Positions 8,582 through 17,721 are shown, counted from the stretch's first letter. The stretch: DNA of 64,000 nucleotides from Maridesulfovibrio ferrireducens (GCF_016342405.1 NZ_JAEINN010000004.1:124001-188000); one strand, 5' to 3'. Notes: generated from the letters alone by a model not told the origin. Numbers and translations: made by a program.

Positions 8582-8621
8582 AAAACAGCCCCGACACATA
8601 ATGCGTCGGGGCTGTTTTTTT
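8582..8621 (-). terminator. Rho-independent terminator
   Basis: A 12-base stem, AACAGCCCCGAC / GTCGGGGCTGTT, has A and T runs on both sides. It ends the two-gene minus-strand set at 8646-9739 and cuts into the RHS remnant. Confidence 0.85.
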
Positions 8622-8645
8622 TGAAAGTGGTTTAAATATTGAGAT

Positions 8646-9134
8646 CTATTCTATGTCAGATTCTTCTTTTGCCAACTCTTCCGGACTAAGAGACCAGAAG
8701 GGTGCGCCATCCTTTGTTAGGCGGAATTTATATTTACGTTCTTCTCCGGCCTTGAGCTTTGCGGCTACGTATTCAAATTCACCGTCGATTTCTATTAACA
8801 CTCCGTAAACTTTTACAGTTACGCCCGGTCTCAGATCCGTGATTCTTGGTTTTACGAAGTCTTTAGGTCCAAGATGGACAAGAACCTCTTCTCCGTCTTC
8901 TTTGTCTTTGACTAATATTCCGATCCCTTCTGCCATTCCGTCCAAAGGCGTAATGTCGACGATTTTAAGTAATCTTCCTTTGAAAACGTCACGATCTGTA
9001 TTGTCGTAAAGCTTGTCGTATTTTCCGTCTTTTTCCCATCCTTTGATGTTCATATCGGAAGCACATGCCGCAGTGGCTGCCAGAATGGTCAGGCAGAGTA
9101 ATGTTAATAATTTCAAACTGACTTTCTTAAGCAC
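8646..9134 (-). CDS. Exported protein of unknown function, possible OB-fold
   Basis: The product has 162 residues. A signal peptide (basic MLKKVSLK, hydrophobic stretch, ATAACA) ends near residue 25. The mature part is rich in beta strands: FKGRLLKIVDI, GIGILVKDKEDGEEVLVHLGP, GVTVKVYGVLIEIDGEFEYVAAKL. This alternation suggests a small OB-fold-like barrel such as those in periplasmic stress proteins. There are no cysteines beyond the signal region and no heme motifs. It lies just downstream of the 9155 gene and probably shares its transcript. The function is unknown. Confidence 0.6.
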   Translation of the reverse strand: MLKKVSLKLLTLLCLTILAATAACASDMNIKGWEKDGKYDKLYDNTDRDVFKGRLLKIVDITPLDGMAEGIGILVKDKEDGEEVLVHLGPKDFVKPRITDLRPGVTVKVYGVLIEIDGEFEYVAAKLKAGEERKYKFRLTKDGAPFWSLSPEELAKEESDIE

Positions 9135-9154
9135 TTAAAAGCTCCTTTTTAGGT

Positions 9155-9739
9155 CTATTTTTTTTCAGACAACCACTTGCTGAATGCAAGTAGATTGATT
9201 TTTTTCGCATCAGCATAAGCTTGTCCACGCATAAAATCTGTCTTGATAAATTCGACTATCATTTGTTTTGATTTTCTATTGATCAAAAAGGCTCTGATGT
9301 AGTCCGATCTGGAATATGAAGAACCTGGATCTACAGCGCCGCCGTTATCTGCGCTGATAACATAGAGCAACGCAAAGTCTGCATCTGTATTGCTGAGAAC
9401 TTTTAAAACTTCATCAATATCCGGTTCATATTTACCGTATTTTTTTCTCACCCACAACTTTTGGTTATTCACGTTTTCAAGAACAGGAATGTTGCCCCCG
9501 TTAACTGAATAGGCTGAGTCGGAGAAAATAAAAGCACCGGATTGTTTACAAGCCTCTTTCAAAGCCTGCGTCATCGTCCAGCGGTGTTTCATTGTAAAGT
9601 CCATAGTGTCTGCCCGCCACGGCAGAAGGGCGACCTTATATGTTTTACCACCTGTCTCGAAGGGAGTGTCATACCCGGCTGCGGCAGTGCAGGAGATAAA
9701 CGTCATTGACGCGAGCAGCATTAGTAGTAATTTTTTCAT
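9155..9739 (-). CDS. Putative lipoprotein or periplasmic protein of unknown function
   Basis: The frame is open further upstream, but the ATG at 9739 begins MKKLLLMLLASM, a classical signal sequence, and has AAGGA upstream. The product is then about 194 residues. TFISC before the cleavage point resembles a weak lipobox. The mature part contains YKVALLPWRADTMDF and a stretch about a level held in a cell compartment (NTDADFALLYVISAD), like the GNA1162/LpoB-type periplasmic folds that begin with VALLPF, but the match is too loose to name. It sits upstream of the 8646 gene and divergent from the TPR gene. Confidence 0.6.
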   Translation of the reverse strand: MKKLLLMLLASMTFISCTAAAGYDTPFETGGKTYKVALLPWRADTMDFTMKHRWTMTQALKEACKQSGAFIFSDSAYSVNGGNIPVLENVNNQKLWVRKKYGKYEPDIDEVLKVLSNTDADFALLYVISADNGGAVDPGSSYSRSDYIRAFLINRKSKQMIVEFIKTDFMRGQAYADAKKINLLAFSKWLSEKK

Positions 9740-9880
9740 CGGTAATCCTTTGTATAGATAGTGATATCTGCAATTTACATTGAGGATTAAAATAAGTCTA
9801 CTGCTGACACTAATATTAGGCTTGGCCCCGAATGGATTTGTCGTTACACTCCGATTTGTTATAAAATTGGAGGTATTTAG

Positions 9881-10420
9881 ATGTCCGGAGTTAAAAAGCC
9901 TCAAAAGCTGTCCCGAAGGGGGTTTCTTTTCGGCGGATTCAGGCCCAAGGATGATAAGGAACAGATTCAGAGTGCGGCAAAGCCTATTGCTGCGACTGAA
10001 GTTGACCTTGATGTTCTTGCTGCCGCTAATGTTGCTTATGAATGCAAAAGGTATTCTGAAGCGGCAGATAAATATAAAGATTTTATTAAGTCAGAGCCTC
10101 ATAACGCAAATGCCAGAAAAAGATACGGGCACAGTCTGTATCTGTGCGGAAAGTTTATTCAGGCGAAGGTGGAGCTTGAGCGGACTATTAAAATATTAGG
10201 TGAAGATAATTTTTCTTCACTATATTTAGGTTTAGTTTTCTGCCGTATCGGCAACGGGGATAAAGTTCTGTCTGTGTGGAAAGGATATTTTAATCCCGAA
10301 AAAATTGATGTGCAGCGCGAAGTCAATTTGCAGATGGCACTAATTGAAAGTGATCCTGAATTTTCGCTGGAAGAAGCCGCAGATATGGTTGAAAAAGTCT
10401 TAAGCGAAAGTGCTGCATAG
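9881..10420 (+). CDS. TPR-containing protein with an N-terminal SRRGFLFGGF motif
   Basis: The 179-residue product starts after GGAGG at a good distance. Residues 11-20, SRRGFLFGGF, resemble the twin-arginine motif of Tat substrates, but no long hydrophobic segment follows, so export is doubtful. Two or three TPR-like helical pairs follow (ANVAYECKRYSEAADKYKDFIK, ANARKRYGHSLYLCGKFIQAK, FSSLYLGLVFCRIGNGDK). The function is unknown. The gene ends two bases before the stop of the convergent MocR gene. Confidence 0.65.
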   Translation: MSGVKKPQKLSRRGFLFGGFRPKDDKEQIQSAAKPIAATEVDLDVLAAANVAYECKRYSEAADKYKDFIKSEPHNANARKRYGHSLYLCGKFIQAKVELERTIKILGEDNFSSLYLGLVFCRIGNGDKVLSVWKGYFNPEKIDVQREVNLQMALIESDPEFSLEEAADMVEKVLSESAA

Positions 10421-10422
10421 TT

Positions 10423-11853
10423 TTACTTTGTGGCAAGTTCTCCTAACCGTTTAAGACCTTTTTGAATTTTATCGCTCCAGAGAGCTCCGCTGCTAAGTCT
10501 GATGTAATTTGAAAAAGCATCGCGGGTTGAAAATACAGAGCCGGGTATTATTCCGATTCCTTCTTCTCTGGCCTTGAAAAAAAGCTCTATGCCGTCTGTT
10601 CCGGCAGGAAGTTCTACCCATAGAACAGAACCTCCTTTCGGATCGGTGACCTTTGTTCCTTTAGGGAATGATAAGGCTATCTCCGAGCGCATTTTATTCA
10701 TTTGTTCTTTCATGGCCGCGCGTAATTTTTTGAGATGGCGGTCAAAATGAGCTTCCCTCAGGTATCTGGCTATAGCCATCTGAGTAGGAGAGGCGCAGGA
10801 TACGTTTGTGGTGGCTTTTATTTCCATGGCCTTCTCGAGATAACGGCCCGGAGCCAGCCAGCCTACACGGTATCCCGGGGCAATGGTTTTGGAAAAAGAT
10901 GAACAAAGCAGTACTCCGCCCTTGCAATCAAAAGATTTGAAAGTTCGCGGTCTGGTATCTCCGAAATAAATATCTCCGTAAACATCATCTTCAACCAGCG
11001 GAATGTTTTTATCAGCGAGCAGTTCAACTATTTCTTTTTTTGCATGGTCGGGGGTAAGGCCGCCATCAGGATTATTGAAATTGGGTGAAAGAATGCAGGC
11101 TTTAAGGTCGAATTTTTTAACCGCCGCGGAGAACTTTTTCGTGTTGATTCCGTTTTTAGGGCACGAAGGTATTTCTATTGCTCGCAGTCCAAGGCTTTCT
11201 ACCAGTTGCAGGAAGCAATAATATGTGGGCGACTGAATAAGGACCAAATCACCGGGCCGGGTGAGCGAGCGCAGGGATATATATAGCGCTTCCATTGCTC
11301 CGGTGGTGATCATCAGGTCTTCGGCTGTTAAATTGGAACCGCAGTCCACCGAGCGGAAGGCAATCTGTCTGCGCAGTTGCATATTACCGGAAATGGATTC
11401 GTAATTTATTGAGAGATCCGGGTTTTCTCTGATTACAGCGCTCATTATTTTCGAGAGGTGTTTTGTTGGTAACAGCTCACTGCTGGGACAGACAACACCC
11501 AGCGGTAACAAATTTTTATTCCCTACAGTTTCAAGAGCGGTTTGAATCAATTTATTTTTGGTGACGGTGTGCGGTTCAAGTTTTTGGGCTGTGTTAACCA
11601 ACGGCGTAGAAATTTTACGAAATTCGCTGCGTACAAAATATCCTGATCTGGGGCGGGATTCTATGAATCCTCTTTTTTCCAGCTCTTCATAAGCATGGCT
11701 GACCGTTGAAATTGATACTTTGAGGTTTGCACTCATCTGTCTCAGAGAAGGAAGCTTGTCTCCGGGAACTAAATCTCCAGCAATGATATGTTTGGATATT
11801 TCCTGCTCAACCTTTTTGTATCTGTATTCGTCTTCGCCAAGCTGACTTGTCAT
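10423..11853 (-). CDS. MocR-type regulator (GntR HTH fused to class I aminotransferase)
   Basis: The 476-residue protein has an N-terminal GntR winged helix (KLPSLRQMSANLKVSISTVSHAY, about 37-60) and a fold type I PLP domain. The PLP lysine is in SSFSKTIAPGYRVGW and the PLP-contacting region is SPNFNNPDGG. MocR regulators sense PLP or an amino compound and control a neighbouring gene. Here they face azlCD, a branched-chain amino-acid exporter, so a link to that exporter is likely. The shared intergenic region carries repeats that could be its operator. Confidence 0.92.
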   Translation of the reverse strand: MTSQLGEDEYRYKKVEQEISKHIIAGDLVPGDKLPSLRQMSANLKVSISTVSHAYEELEKRGFIESRPRSGYFVRSEFRKISTPLVNTAQKLEPHTVTKNKLIQTALETVGNKNLLPLGVVCPSSELLPTKHLSKIMSAVIRENPDLSINYESISGNMQLRRQIAFRSVDCGSNLTAEDLMITTGAMEALYISLRSLTRPGDLVLIQSPTYYCFLQLVESLGLRAIEIPSCPKNGINTKKFSAAVKKFDLKACILSPNFNNPDGGLTPDHAKKEIVELLADKNIPLVEDDVYGDIYFGDTRPRTFKSFDCKGGVLLCSSFSKTIAPGYRVGWLAPGRYLEKAMEIKATTNVSCASPTQMAIARYLREAHFDRHLKKLRAAMKEQMNKMRSEIALSFPKGTKVTDPKGGSVLWVELPAGTDGIELFFKAREEGIGIIPGSVFSTRDAFSNYIRLSSGALWSDKIQKGLKRLGELATK

Positions 11854-11887
11854 ATTTTGAGTCCTGTTTTATTAATCTGTTATGATT

Positions 11888-11929
11888 CAGATTTGTATAA
11901 ACTGTATCTGTACTGATTACAGATTGTAT
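11888..11929. promoter_or_regulatory. Candidate MocR operator between the regulator and azlC
   Basis: ATCTGTA (11906-11912) and TACAGAT (11918-11924) form a perfect inverted repeat with a 5-base centre. CAGATTTGTAT at 11888-11898 and CAGATTGTAT at 11920-11929 form a direct repeat. MocR proteins commonly bind repeats of this kind in the region they share with the target. The assignment is inferred from position. Confidence 0.5.
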
Positions 11930-12001
11930 GTTCTTTTACAGTTGTCTTCAAGGGAAATTTTAGTTTGGATTTTTTGAGTATTAATGTTGCTGGAGGTAAG
12001 T

Positions 12002-12712
12002 GTGGAATCCGTAATGAGTTCCCGTAAAATGAGATTTAATGATGTACTGATGTCGGCAATGAAGCAGGCTCTACCTATTGTGCTTGGCTATTTGCCCGTC
12101 GGGTTTGCTTATGGAGTTCTGGCCCGCAAGACTGGAATTTCGGTTGATAACACTGTGCTGATGTCCCTTTTGGTTTTTGCCGGTTCAGCACAGTTTATTG
12201 CGGTCGGGCTGTTTGCATCCGGCGCTTCAGCCATTTCTATTATAGTAACAACCTTTGTAGTTAATCTTAGACATCTCCTTATGTCGGCGGCTCTCTCTCC
12301 ATACTTACGTAAGTGGAGTAAGCTGGAGCTGGTTGCATTCAGTTTTCAGCTTACCGATGAAACTTTTGCAGTGAATTCGATCAGATTCGGCAAAGGGGAG
12401 ACTGGAAAAAGTGAAACTTATCTTATTAACAGTATTTCCCAGTTGGCTTGGGTTGGCGGGACTGTTCTGGGAGTTCTTTCAAGTTCGTTGATTGCCGACA
12501 TTAAACCTATGGGGCTTGATTACGCGCTTCCAGCAATGTTTATTGCTTTGCTAATATTTCAGATTAAAGACAGAAGTCATGTCATAGTCGGGGTGATCAC
12601 GGGGCTGCTTTCCACAGCACTTGCTCTTGGCGGAGCAGGGCAGTGGAATGTTATAATCGCAACGCTTATCGGCGCAAGTCTGGGAGTGGCATTGTCATGG
12701 ATCAAAAAATAG
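12002..12712 (+). CDS. azlC: AzlC-family branched-chain amino-acid exporter, large subunit
   Basis: This is a membrane protein of about 236 residues. LPIVLGYLPVGFAYGVLA, FAGSAQFIAVGLF and TTFVVNLRHLLMSAALSPYL are hallmark AzlC segments. Together with AzlD it exports branched-chain amino acids in characterised relatives. A GTG at 12002 has GGAGG (11992-11996) five bases upstream, which makes it the better start than the ATG at 11984. The 3' end overlaps the start of azlD by 16 bases. Confidence 0.88.
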   Translation: MESVMSSRKMRFNDVLMSAMKQALPIVLGYLPVGFAYGVLARKTGISVDNTVLMSLLVFAGSAQFIAVGLFASGASAISIIVTTFVVNLRHLLMSAALSPYLRKWSKLELVAFSFQLTDETFAVNSIRFGKGETGKSETYLINSISQLAWVGGTVLGVLSSSLIADIKPMGLDYALPAMFIALLIFQIKDRSHVIVGVITGLLSTALALGGAGQWNVIIATLIGASLGVALSWIKK

Positions 12713-13020
12713 TTTTACTTATAATTGTCGGTATGATGGTCGTGACTTACGGGCCGCGTCTGCTTCCTGTTCTGACCTTAAGTTCGAGAGAACTTTCACC
12801 CGTAGTTACGCGCTGGTTGGGATATGTACCGACTGCGGTACTGTCTGCAATGCTCGTCCCTTCGCTTTTAGCTCCCGAAGGAGTGATAAATTTAGGGTTC
12901 GACAATATATATTTGTGGGTTGCGGTCCCTACTTTTGCTCTGGCAATGTTCACACGAAATTTTTTCGGAACAGTTGCATTCGGTATGGGGATGGTCGCGG
13001 CGGTTCGGTACTTTTTTTAG
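12697..13020 (+). CDS. azlD: AzlD-family exporter, small subunit
   Basis: This small membrane protein has 107 residues and three to four hydrophobic segments, including MVVTYGPRLLPVLTL and LWVAVPTFALAMF. The ATG at 12697 has GGGAG upstream inside the azlC end and gives the usual AzlD length of about 105 residues. It is translationally coupled to azlC. Confidence 0.87.
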   Translation: MDQKIVLLIIVGMMVVTYGPRLLPVLTLSSRELSPVVTRWLGYVPTAVLSAMLVPSLLAPEGVINLGFDNIYLWVAVPTFALAMFTRNFFGTVAFGMGMVAAVRYFF

Positions 13021-13055
13021 AAGCAGAGATAAGTATAATAGATTTAATATATTAA

Positions 13056-13097
13056 AAAAGAGCAGCCTGTGTTTTTGCACGGACTGCTCTTTTTTTA
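13056..13097. terminator. Rho-independent terminator, bidirectional
   Basis: The stem AGAGCAG / CTGCTCT has A and T runs on both sides. It lies between azlD and the convergent gene at 13138. Confidence 0.8.
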
Positions 13098-13137
13098 TGT
13101 AGAGATATAACACTGTCTTACAATGTTTGTTTTTACG

Positions 13138-13602
13138 CTATTGAACCGGAGTCCCTTTTTTATCCTTTTCCTGATCAGCGGCAATCTGCGAAAGTTTTGC
13201 GCGGATATAGTCGCTGGCAATGTTTCCCTGTTCATCATTCTGGGTGGGGGCGTAGGTGGAAATATCTTCGGCAATCTGCTTTTCCATGCGCTCTGATTCC
13301 ATGAACATTATATATACAAGGACTAGTGCAGAATTGTTTTCAGTGGTTCCGCTGCAAAGCTCTTCAATCTGATTTTTGGGTACAGTTTCAAGCAGCCTGT
13401 CGATGAACATGACAGCCCATTTGTCGTATAGTTCGGCAATGGTGGGGATCATTAATTTTATATTATTAGCAGATTTTTCATCAATATTGGGCATGGTCAT
13501 AGTTATGAATTCACCGATGGCATTCTGTCTGGCAGATTCATCGTGAGTACATTTTTTCATTATGATCGCGTGAATATATTCTCTGATTTTTGCTTCTTCC
13601 AT
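13138..13602 (-). CDS. Hypothetical cytoplasmic helical protein
   Basis: The 154-residue protein has no signal peptide and no membrane segment. It is almost entirely predicted helix, with acidic and polar stretches such as MFMESERMEKQIAED, and ends in a charged DQEKDKKGTP tail. No catalytic motif is seen and I do not recognise the family. The gene is alone between a terminator and a 240-base gap. Confidence 0.6.
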   Translation of the reverse strand: MEEAKIREYIHAIIMKKCTHDESARQNAIGEFITMTMPNIDEKSANNIKLMIPTIAELYDKWAVMFIDRLLETVPKNQIEELCSGTTENNSALVLVYIMFMESERMEKQIAEDISTYAPTQNDEQGNIASDYIRAKLSQIAADQEKDKKGTPVQ

Positions 13603-13682
13603 TTCTATATTACCTCATGCTGCAAAATTACTATTGCGGTTCCTTATTTGTTCTGCGGACTGATTACTAGAAAGCTTCCTTA

Positions 13683-13706
13683 CAGGCAACCGCGCAGGCA
13701 ACCGCA
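13683..13706 (+). repeat. Two-copy 12-bp tandem repeat
   Basis: CAGGCAACCGCG is followed directly by CAGGCAACCGCA. It lies in the gap before the glycosyltransferase gene. Its role is unknown and it may be chance. Confidence 0.5.
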
Positions 13707-13843
13707 GTGATAGCTGTTGATTGAGTCTGTGTTTTGGTGGTAAGGCCCTTGAAGTTGTAATCAACTATAGTAATTTTTCGAAATTTATACTGATAGATAT
13801 TCGGATGCGTAAAGCTGTTTTATTCAAAGGAGATAATGAACAG

Positions 13844-14605
13844 ATGGTTAATGGAAAAAAAGTTGTAATGGTAATGCCTGCTTATAACGCAGCATCAACA
13901 TTAAAGAGAACCTTGGATGAATTGCCTGGCGGCGTTATTGATGAAATTTTGCTGGTAGACGATTGCAGCAGAGACGACACTGTTTCTCAGGCTGAAAGTC
14001 TTGGCCTTAAAATAGTTGCTCACACGTGTAATACTGGTTACGGCGGCAATCAGAAAACTTGTTATAACACCGCTCTTAAAATGGGTGCGGATGTTGTTGT
14101 TATGGTTCACCCGGATTACCAGTATACTCCGCTTATTATTTCAGCCATGGTTTCTCCCATTGCAAACGGTGTTTTCGACTGTATGCTGGGGTCACGTATT
14201 CTCGGAACCGGAGCGCGCAAGGGGGGAATGCCTTTTTATAAATATGTTTCAAATCGCTTTCTTACCTTTTTTCAGAATGTAATGGTCGGTTACCATCTCT
14301 CCGAATATCATACCGGCTATCGTGCTTTTTCCCGCGAACTGCTGGAAAAGATTCCGTACGATGTAAACAGTGATGACTTTATTTTTGATAATCAGATGCT
14401 TTGTCAGATTATTTACGCCGGTTACGATATCGGAGAAGTGACTTGTCCCACACGCTATATGGATGATTCTTCCTCCATAAGTTTTAAGCGTTCGGTTAAA
14501 TACGGAATAGGAGTGCTCAGGTGTTCCGTTGAAACGGCTCTGCACAGGCTGGGCTGGATGAAAAGTGAGTTTCTTAAGTCTGTAGACTTTCGTAAGGACA
14601 GATAG
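13844..14605 (+). CDS. Family 2 glycosyltransferase, polyprenyl-phosphate-sugar synthase type
   Basis: The product has about 253 residues. It begins KKVVMVMPAYNAASTLKRTLDEL, then LLVDDCSRDDT with the first metal-binding acidic pair, and VVMVHPDYQYTP with the DxD-like site. The fold and length match soluble dolichol-phosphate-mannose-synthase-like GT2 enzymes, which load a sugar on a lipid phosphate. The ATG at 13844 is preferred because AAAGGAG precedes it; the upstream open frame lacks one. It is eight bases upstream of the TMTC-like gene and the two probably form one pathway. Confidence 0.8.
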   Translation: MVNGKKVVMVMPAYNAASTLKRTLDELPGGVIDEILLVDDCSRDDTVSQAESLGLKIVAHTCNTGYGGNQKTCYNTALKMGADVVVMVHPDYQYTPLIISAMVSPIANGVFDCMLGSRILGTGARKGGMPFYKYVSNRFLTFFQNVMVGYHLSEYHTGYRAFSRELLEKIPYDVNSDDFIFDNQMLCQIIYAGYDIGEVTCPTRYMDDSSSISFKRSVKYGIGVLRCSVETALHRLGWMKSEFLKSVDFRKDR

Positions 14606-14613
14606 GCCCAGAT

Positions 14614-16329
14614 ATGCCCGGTTTCATAGCGGATAATGATTTCAGGAAAGGGATTGCTACGGCAGTTATTCTGGTTGCGCTTGTTTTGATTGTATATTCC
14701 CAGTGCGGAAATTTCGAACTGGTTACTTATGACGACACAAGTTACGTCACCGATAATGAAAGAGTTATGCAGGGCGTTTCAGCTGAAAATGTCAGTTGGG
14801 CGTTTAGTTCTTTTCAGCTTTCCAATTATCATCCGCTGACCGTTGTTTCGCATATGATTGATACCTCGCTTTTCGGCGATTCTGCCGGAGCGCGTCATCT
14901 GGTGAGTGTTTTTCTCCATCTGGTCAATGTGTTGCTGCTTTTCTTTTTTCTGCTTAAAGCAACATCCGGGCTTGAGGAAGGCGGACTTGTTCCGTCTTTT
15001 TTTGTTGCCGCGCTTTTTGCCGTGCATCCGGTTCATGTTGAATCTGTAGCATGGGTTTCTGAGCGAAAGGACGTGCTTTGTACCTTTTTCTGGCTGCTGA
15101 GCATGATCAGTTGGCTTGATTGGGTGAAGTCTAAAAAGATGAGCAGTTACGCTTTGACATTTTTCTTTACCGGTATGGGGATACTCGCCAAGCCGATGGT
15201 TGTAACTCTGCCTGCCGTATTGCTGCTTTTAGATTTCTGGCCTCTCGGCAGGATTGATCTGAAAAAAAATCCCGTTGCAAAATTTATTAAACTCGCCATT
15301 GAAAAGCTGCCTCTGGTCCTTCTTTCGGTGTTGTCCTCTGTTCTTACTTTTATGGCTCAGAAAGGCGGCGGAGCGATGCAGTCCAGTGAATCATTTCCTC
15401 TGGGCTTACGATTTTCCAATGCGCTTGTTTCGTGGTGTTCCTACTTGCGGGAGCTTGTGTTTCCCCTTGATCTGGCCGTTTTTTATCCTTATCCGCAGGA
15501 CATTGCGATATGGAAACCAGTTTCTGCCGCACTTTTTATTATAGCTGTTTCAGTCGTTTGCATCCGTTATATAAAGAATGCTCCTTTTGTCGCAGTGGGC
15601 TGGTTCTGGTATGTGGGAACGCTTGTTCCTGTTATCGGACTGGTGCAAGTCGGTGATCAGGCTATGGCTGATCGTTATGCGTATATCCCTTTTATCGGGC
15701 TTTATATGGCGACCTGTTTCGGTGTTGCTTGTCTGGTAAAAAAAGGGTGCATACCTGCGAAATTTGCAGTGTCTGCCGGAGTCGTGGTTGTTTTAGTTCT
15801 GCTGGCAGGGGCATATACTCAGGCCGGATATTGGCAGAACAGTGAATCTCTTTATGAGCGTGCGTTGTCCGTGACCGAAAATAACCATCATATGCATTAC
15901 AACTACGCAAATCTTCTTGAGCGTAAAAACGAATCCGGTAAGGCTGCGCAGCATTTCAGAGCTGCAATAAAAGCCGATCCCTCGCACTACAAAGCCATGA
16001 CAAATCTTGCGAATATTTATAGCAAACGCGGAGAGCTGGTCAGCGCTATGGAGCTTTATCACAGGGCTTTGCAGGTTAATCCTGATTATTCTACTGCCTA
16101 TGCAAATCGGGGGATTGTTAATCATAAACAGGGAAAATTGGATGAAGCTTTGCGCGATTACAAGAAGGCTTTGGAGCTTGCCCCCCGTTTGGCTGATTCA
16201 ATGGTGAATATGGGAATACTTTATTACATGCGTGGAGAAAATTCGGCAGCACGTGCGATGTTCCGTAAGGCTCTTGATATAGATCCTGATAATAAAGCTG
16301 CCCGGAAAAATTTGAGCTTAGTTCAGTAG
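14614..16329 (+). CDS. TMTC-like membrane glycosyltransferase with C-terminal TPRs
   Basis: The 571-residue protein has about ten membrane segments over residues 15-420 and four TPRs at the end (NYANLLERKNESGKAAQHFRAAI and following copies). The luminal loop YDDTSYV carries the acidic pair, and SNYHPLTVVSHMID, HPVHVESVAWVSERKDV and LAKPMVVTLPAVLLLLDFWPL are landmarks of the TMTC/DUF1736 type. Animal TMTC proteins are O-mannosyltransferases that use dolichol-phosphate-mannose. A polyprenyl-phosphate sugar made by the upstream GT2 would be the donor; this is inferred from the family and the pairing. Confidence 0.78.
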   Translation: MPGFIADNDFRKGIATAVILVALVLIVYSQCGNFELVTYDDTSYVTDNERVMQGVSAENVSWAFSSFQLSNYHPLTVVSHMIDTSLFGDSAGARHLVSVFLHLVNVLLLFFFLLKATSGLEEGGLVPSFFVAALFAVHPVHVESVAWVSERKDVLCTFFWLLSMISWLDWVKSKKMSSYALTFFFTGMGILAKPMVVTLPAVLLLLDFWPLGRIDLKKNPVAKFIKLAIEKLPLVLLSVLSSVLTFMAQKGGGAMQSSESFPLGLRFSNALVSWCSYLRELVFPLDLAVFYPYPQDIAIWKPVSAALFIIAVSVVCIRYIKNAPFVAVGWFWYVGTLVPVIGLVQVGDQAMADRYAYIPFIGLYMATCFGVACLVKKGCIPAKFAVSAGVVVVLVLLAGAYTQAGYWQNSESLYERALSVTENNHHMHYNYANLLERKNESGKAAQHFRAAIKADPSHYKAMTNLANIYSKRGELVSAMELYHRALQVNPDYSTAYANRGIVNHKQGKLDEALRDYKKALELAPRLADSMVNMGILYYMRGENSAARAMFRKALDIDPDNKAARKNLSLVQ

Positions 16330-16437
16330 TTATTGGTTTTTATGTGTGGTTGCTGTTCAGTAGCCTGATCAGGATGTGCTATCTTCACGTGAGTTATAAC
16401 AACTATTATTTACGCACTTTTTTATTGGAGACACTTC

Positions 16438-17721
16438 ATGGATTCCCTCATTAACATGCTGCCTTTATTCAAAATTATGTTTGTTTTTATTTGTATGCTG
16501 ATAGGCATCAGATTTAAATTAGGGGTGGGATTGTCGGTGCTTATCGGTGGATTTGTTCTGGCGCTTGTAACGGATATGAAAATGGACGCGTTGTTACAGA
16601 CTGTCCAGTCCGCGGTGACAGACGAAAAAACTATATATCTGGCTTTAATTGTTGCCTTGATCATGCTTCTCAGCGGATTGCTCGAGCGTACCGGGCAGGC
16701 CGGAAGAATTATGGACTCTTTGACAGGATACCTTAAAAGTCCCCGCTTGCGGCTGGTCTTTTTTCCGGCTTTGATCGGATTGCTTCCTATGCCGGGCGGA
16801 GCAATTTTTTCTGCACCTATGATTCGTGAAGCCGCAGAAGGGCTTGATGTTACTGATAAAGATAAAGTCGTAATTAATTACTGGTTCAGGCATGTGTGGG
16901 AATTAGCATGGCCGCTGTATCCCGGAATGCTTCTCGGGGCGGCCTTAAGTGGAATGCCGGTGTTTAAATTTATCAGTTATACTGCTCCCGGATCGTTAGC
17001 TTGTATCCTGTTAGGGTATTTCTTTTTTTTAAGACCTTCCATTTTACCTCTTAAAAACGGCGTTCACGATAATGTAGAAATTAAACCGGGCAGCGCCTTA
17101 ATAGCTGTAAAAGAAGGATTGCCCCTTCTTATGGCAATTGGTGGGGCATTATGTTTTGAAGGTATTTTTTCTCTTATATCTCCAAACATTCCATTCGAAG
17201 CAGGGATTGTTGTTGCATTATTTTTAGCTGTAATTTGTGCGGCATTTTCTAATTCAGGATCATTTGCAATTATTTGCTCTTTGCTGGTTCAAAAAAGATT
17301 TATAAGCATGATCTTTTTGATACTATGCGTGTTTATATTTAAAGATGTGCTCGGTGATTGCGGGTTGGTCGGGGAACTTTCGCGCCTTGCAGGCGGAGAG
17401 GCAGCTTTGATTGCCGCTGCGGTTTTTGTTCCGTTTTTGATAGGCTTTATTGCAGGTATTACGATGGCTTTTGTAGGGGCTGCAATGCCGCTCGTTGTGG
17501 GACTGGTTGATTCGATGGGGATTACATCACAACTTCCGGCATGGGCTATGCTTTGCATGTTCTCCGGTTTTGCCGGCTTGATGGCCTCTCCACTTCATAT
17601 ATGTTTTCTTTTGACCTGTGAGTATTTTAAGGTAGATTTGTTTTCAGCATGGAAAAGGGTCTTGGTTCCAAGCCTTGCCTTGCTGTGTCTGGGAGTAGCG
17701 TACTTTTTCGTTTTGGTGTAG
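16438..17721 (+). CDS. DUF401-family permease
   Basis: This is an integral membrane protein of 427 residues with about ten hydrophobic segments. LIGLLPMPGGAIFSAPMI and the tail region SPLHICFLLTCEYF are typical of the DUF401 transport family, which belongs to the ion-transporter superfamily and has no established substrate. The gene begins after TTGGAG. It lies just before ppi with 50 bases between them, which may reflect separate promoters. Confidence 0.75.
   Translation: MDSLINMLPLFKIMFVFICMLIGIRFKLGVGLSVLIGGFVLALVTDMKMDALLQTVQSAVTDEKTIYLALIVALIMLLSGLLERTGQAGRIMDSLTGYLKSPRLRLVFFPALIGLLPMPGGAIFSAPMIREAAEGLDVTDKDKVVINYWFRHVWELAWPLYPGMLLGAALSGMPVFKFISYTAPGSLACILLGYFFFLRPSILPLKNGVHDNVEIKPGSALIAVKEGLPLLMAIGGALCFEGIFSLISPNIPFEAGIVVALFLAVICAAFSNSGSFAIICSLLVQKRFISMIFLILCVFIFKDVLGDCGLVGELSRLAGGEAALIAAAVFVPFLIGFIAGITMAFVGAAMPLVVGLVDSMGITSQLPAWAMLCMFSGFAGLMASPLHICFLLTCEYFKVDLFSAWKRVLVPSLALLCLGVAYFFVLV

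Noticed and set aside
8324-8599. Intact small RHS-like gene
   Set aside because: The N-terminal residues come from terminator sequence and the core is cut off at both ends.
9884-9950. Tat export of the TPR protein
   Set aside because: SRRGFLF is present but no hydrophobic segment follows.
11984-12001. azlC start at the ATG at 11984
   Set aside because: No ribosome site lies before it, while GGAGG precedes the GTG at 12002.
13683-13706. CRISPR array
   Set aside because: Only two adjacent 12-base units without spacers.
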